Source of the DNA: Lingula anatina
Taxonomy: Eukaryota > Brachiopoda > Lingulata > Lingulida > Lingulidae
NCBI RefSeq assembly: GCF_001039355.2
Contig: NW_019775430.1
Location: forward strand, 64,001-124,000
Reading direction: 5' to 3'
Length of the DNA stretch: 60,000 nt
The position numbers and the translations under genes were made by a program. Below, piece after piece: positions 59,603-60,000 of this stretch. Under the pieces are notes generated by a model. The model saw nothing but the letters and a program-made list of their open reading frames with translations, was not told where the DNA came from and made no database searches. Every line of letters starts with the position of its first letter. Positions within the stretch are counted from its first letter, which is position 1.

Positions 59603-60000
59603 GTGAGTAAATTTGCAGGTCTATTTATAAAGTTAAATCTCCTTTCTGTTTGATACTGATAGCTATGAAATGAATTGTTATTTCAACATTGATTTTTAAG
59701 AAAGTTCCTCTACCATTAGAAAAGATTTATTAATTAACAAAGACATATATTTTCTGTGTGTGTGTGAGTGAGTGAGTGAAATCTTTTGCATAATATGTAT
59801 ACCGATTATCCACTTCATAAGATATACTCCACTTAATAGTGTATTTCATATTCAGGTTACACTGTGCAAAGTGATAAAAAAAATAGTTAAAAAAGGAGAG
59901 CATCCACAGACCCAGAGTCATGTTATTCAGCCATCAGTGCAGCAATGAGATAATGGTGCTCTGTGAGCAGTGAGGGATGGGGAATGGAGCCTCTGTCGAT

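Overview
This is animal nuclear DNA: about one third GC, interrupted genes with GT-AG introns of 0.2 to 15 kb, many microsatellites, small inverted-repeat transposons and signs of high heterozygosity. It looks like a marine invertebrate, possibly a lophotrochozoan such as a mollusc or brachiopod, but the sequence does not fix the species. There is no bacterial gene, no CRISPR array, and I recognised no rRNA or tRNA gene.

Left end (1-5.7 kb): two genes diverge from one short promoter region. On the minus strand, a 406-codon exon running off the window encodes an unrecognised protein with a probable mitochondrial presequence. On the plus strand lies a complete six-exon gene for ZCRB1, the U11/U12 minor-spliceosome protein (215 aa predicted). 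About 4.6 kb of gene-poor DNA separates it from the convergent gene to its right.

Middle (10.3-58.9 kb, minus strand): one long gene fills most of the window. Its last exons encode an unmistakable FAM107 domain (the actin-associated DRR1/HITS family), preceded by acidic linker exons. The farthest upstream exon encodes an SH3 domain. All exons join in a consistent phase to give a 347-aa SH3-linker-FAM107 protein. Between the SH3 exon and the common exon at 19.4 kb I find several further short exons that start with ATG and end, in the same phase 0, at a good splice donor (24.6, 26.4, 28.1/28.6, 32.7/35.1 kb; weaker ones at 38.3, 39.4 and 55.4 kb). This looks like a multi-promoter gene making interchangeable N-termini. 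A self-contained 154-codon ORF with an N-myristoylation motif (48.5-49.0 kb) is nested in the same gene.

Right end (58.9-60 kb): the SH3 exon shares a second divergent promoter region with a probable plus-strand non-coding first exon ending at 59602. A TCTCGCG element lies in both divergent promoter regions.

Assembly: three isolated single-N positions (28238, 32857, 36258) each mark a near-perfect or allelic direct duplication, and there is one 238-base gap (54135-54372). The duplicated first exons therefore may be unmerged haplotypes or contig overlaps. Introns carry at least four small inverted-repeat element families, some with visible target-site duplications.
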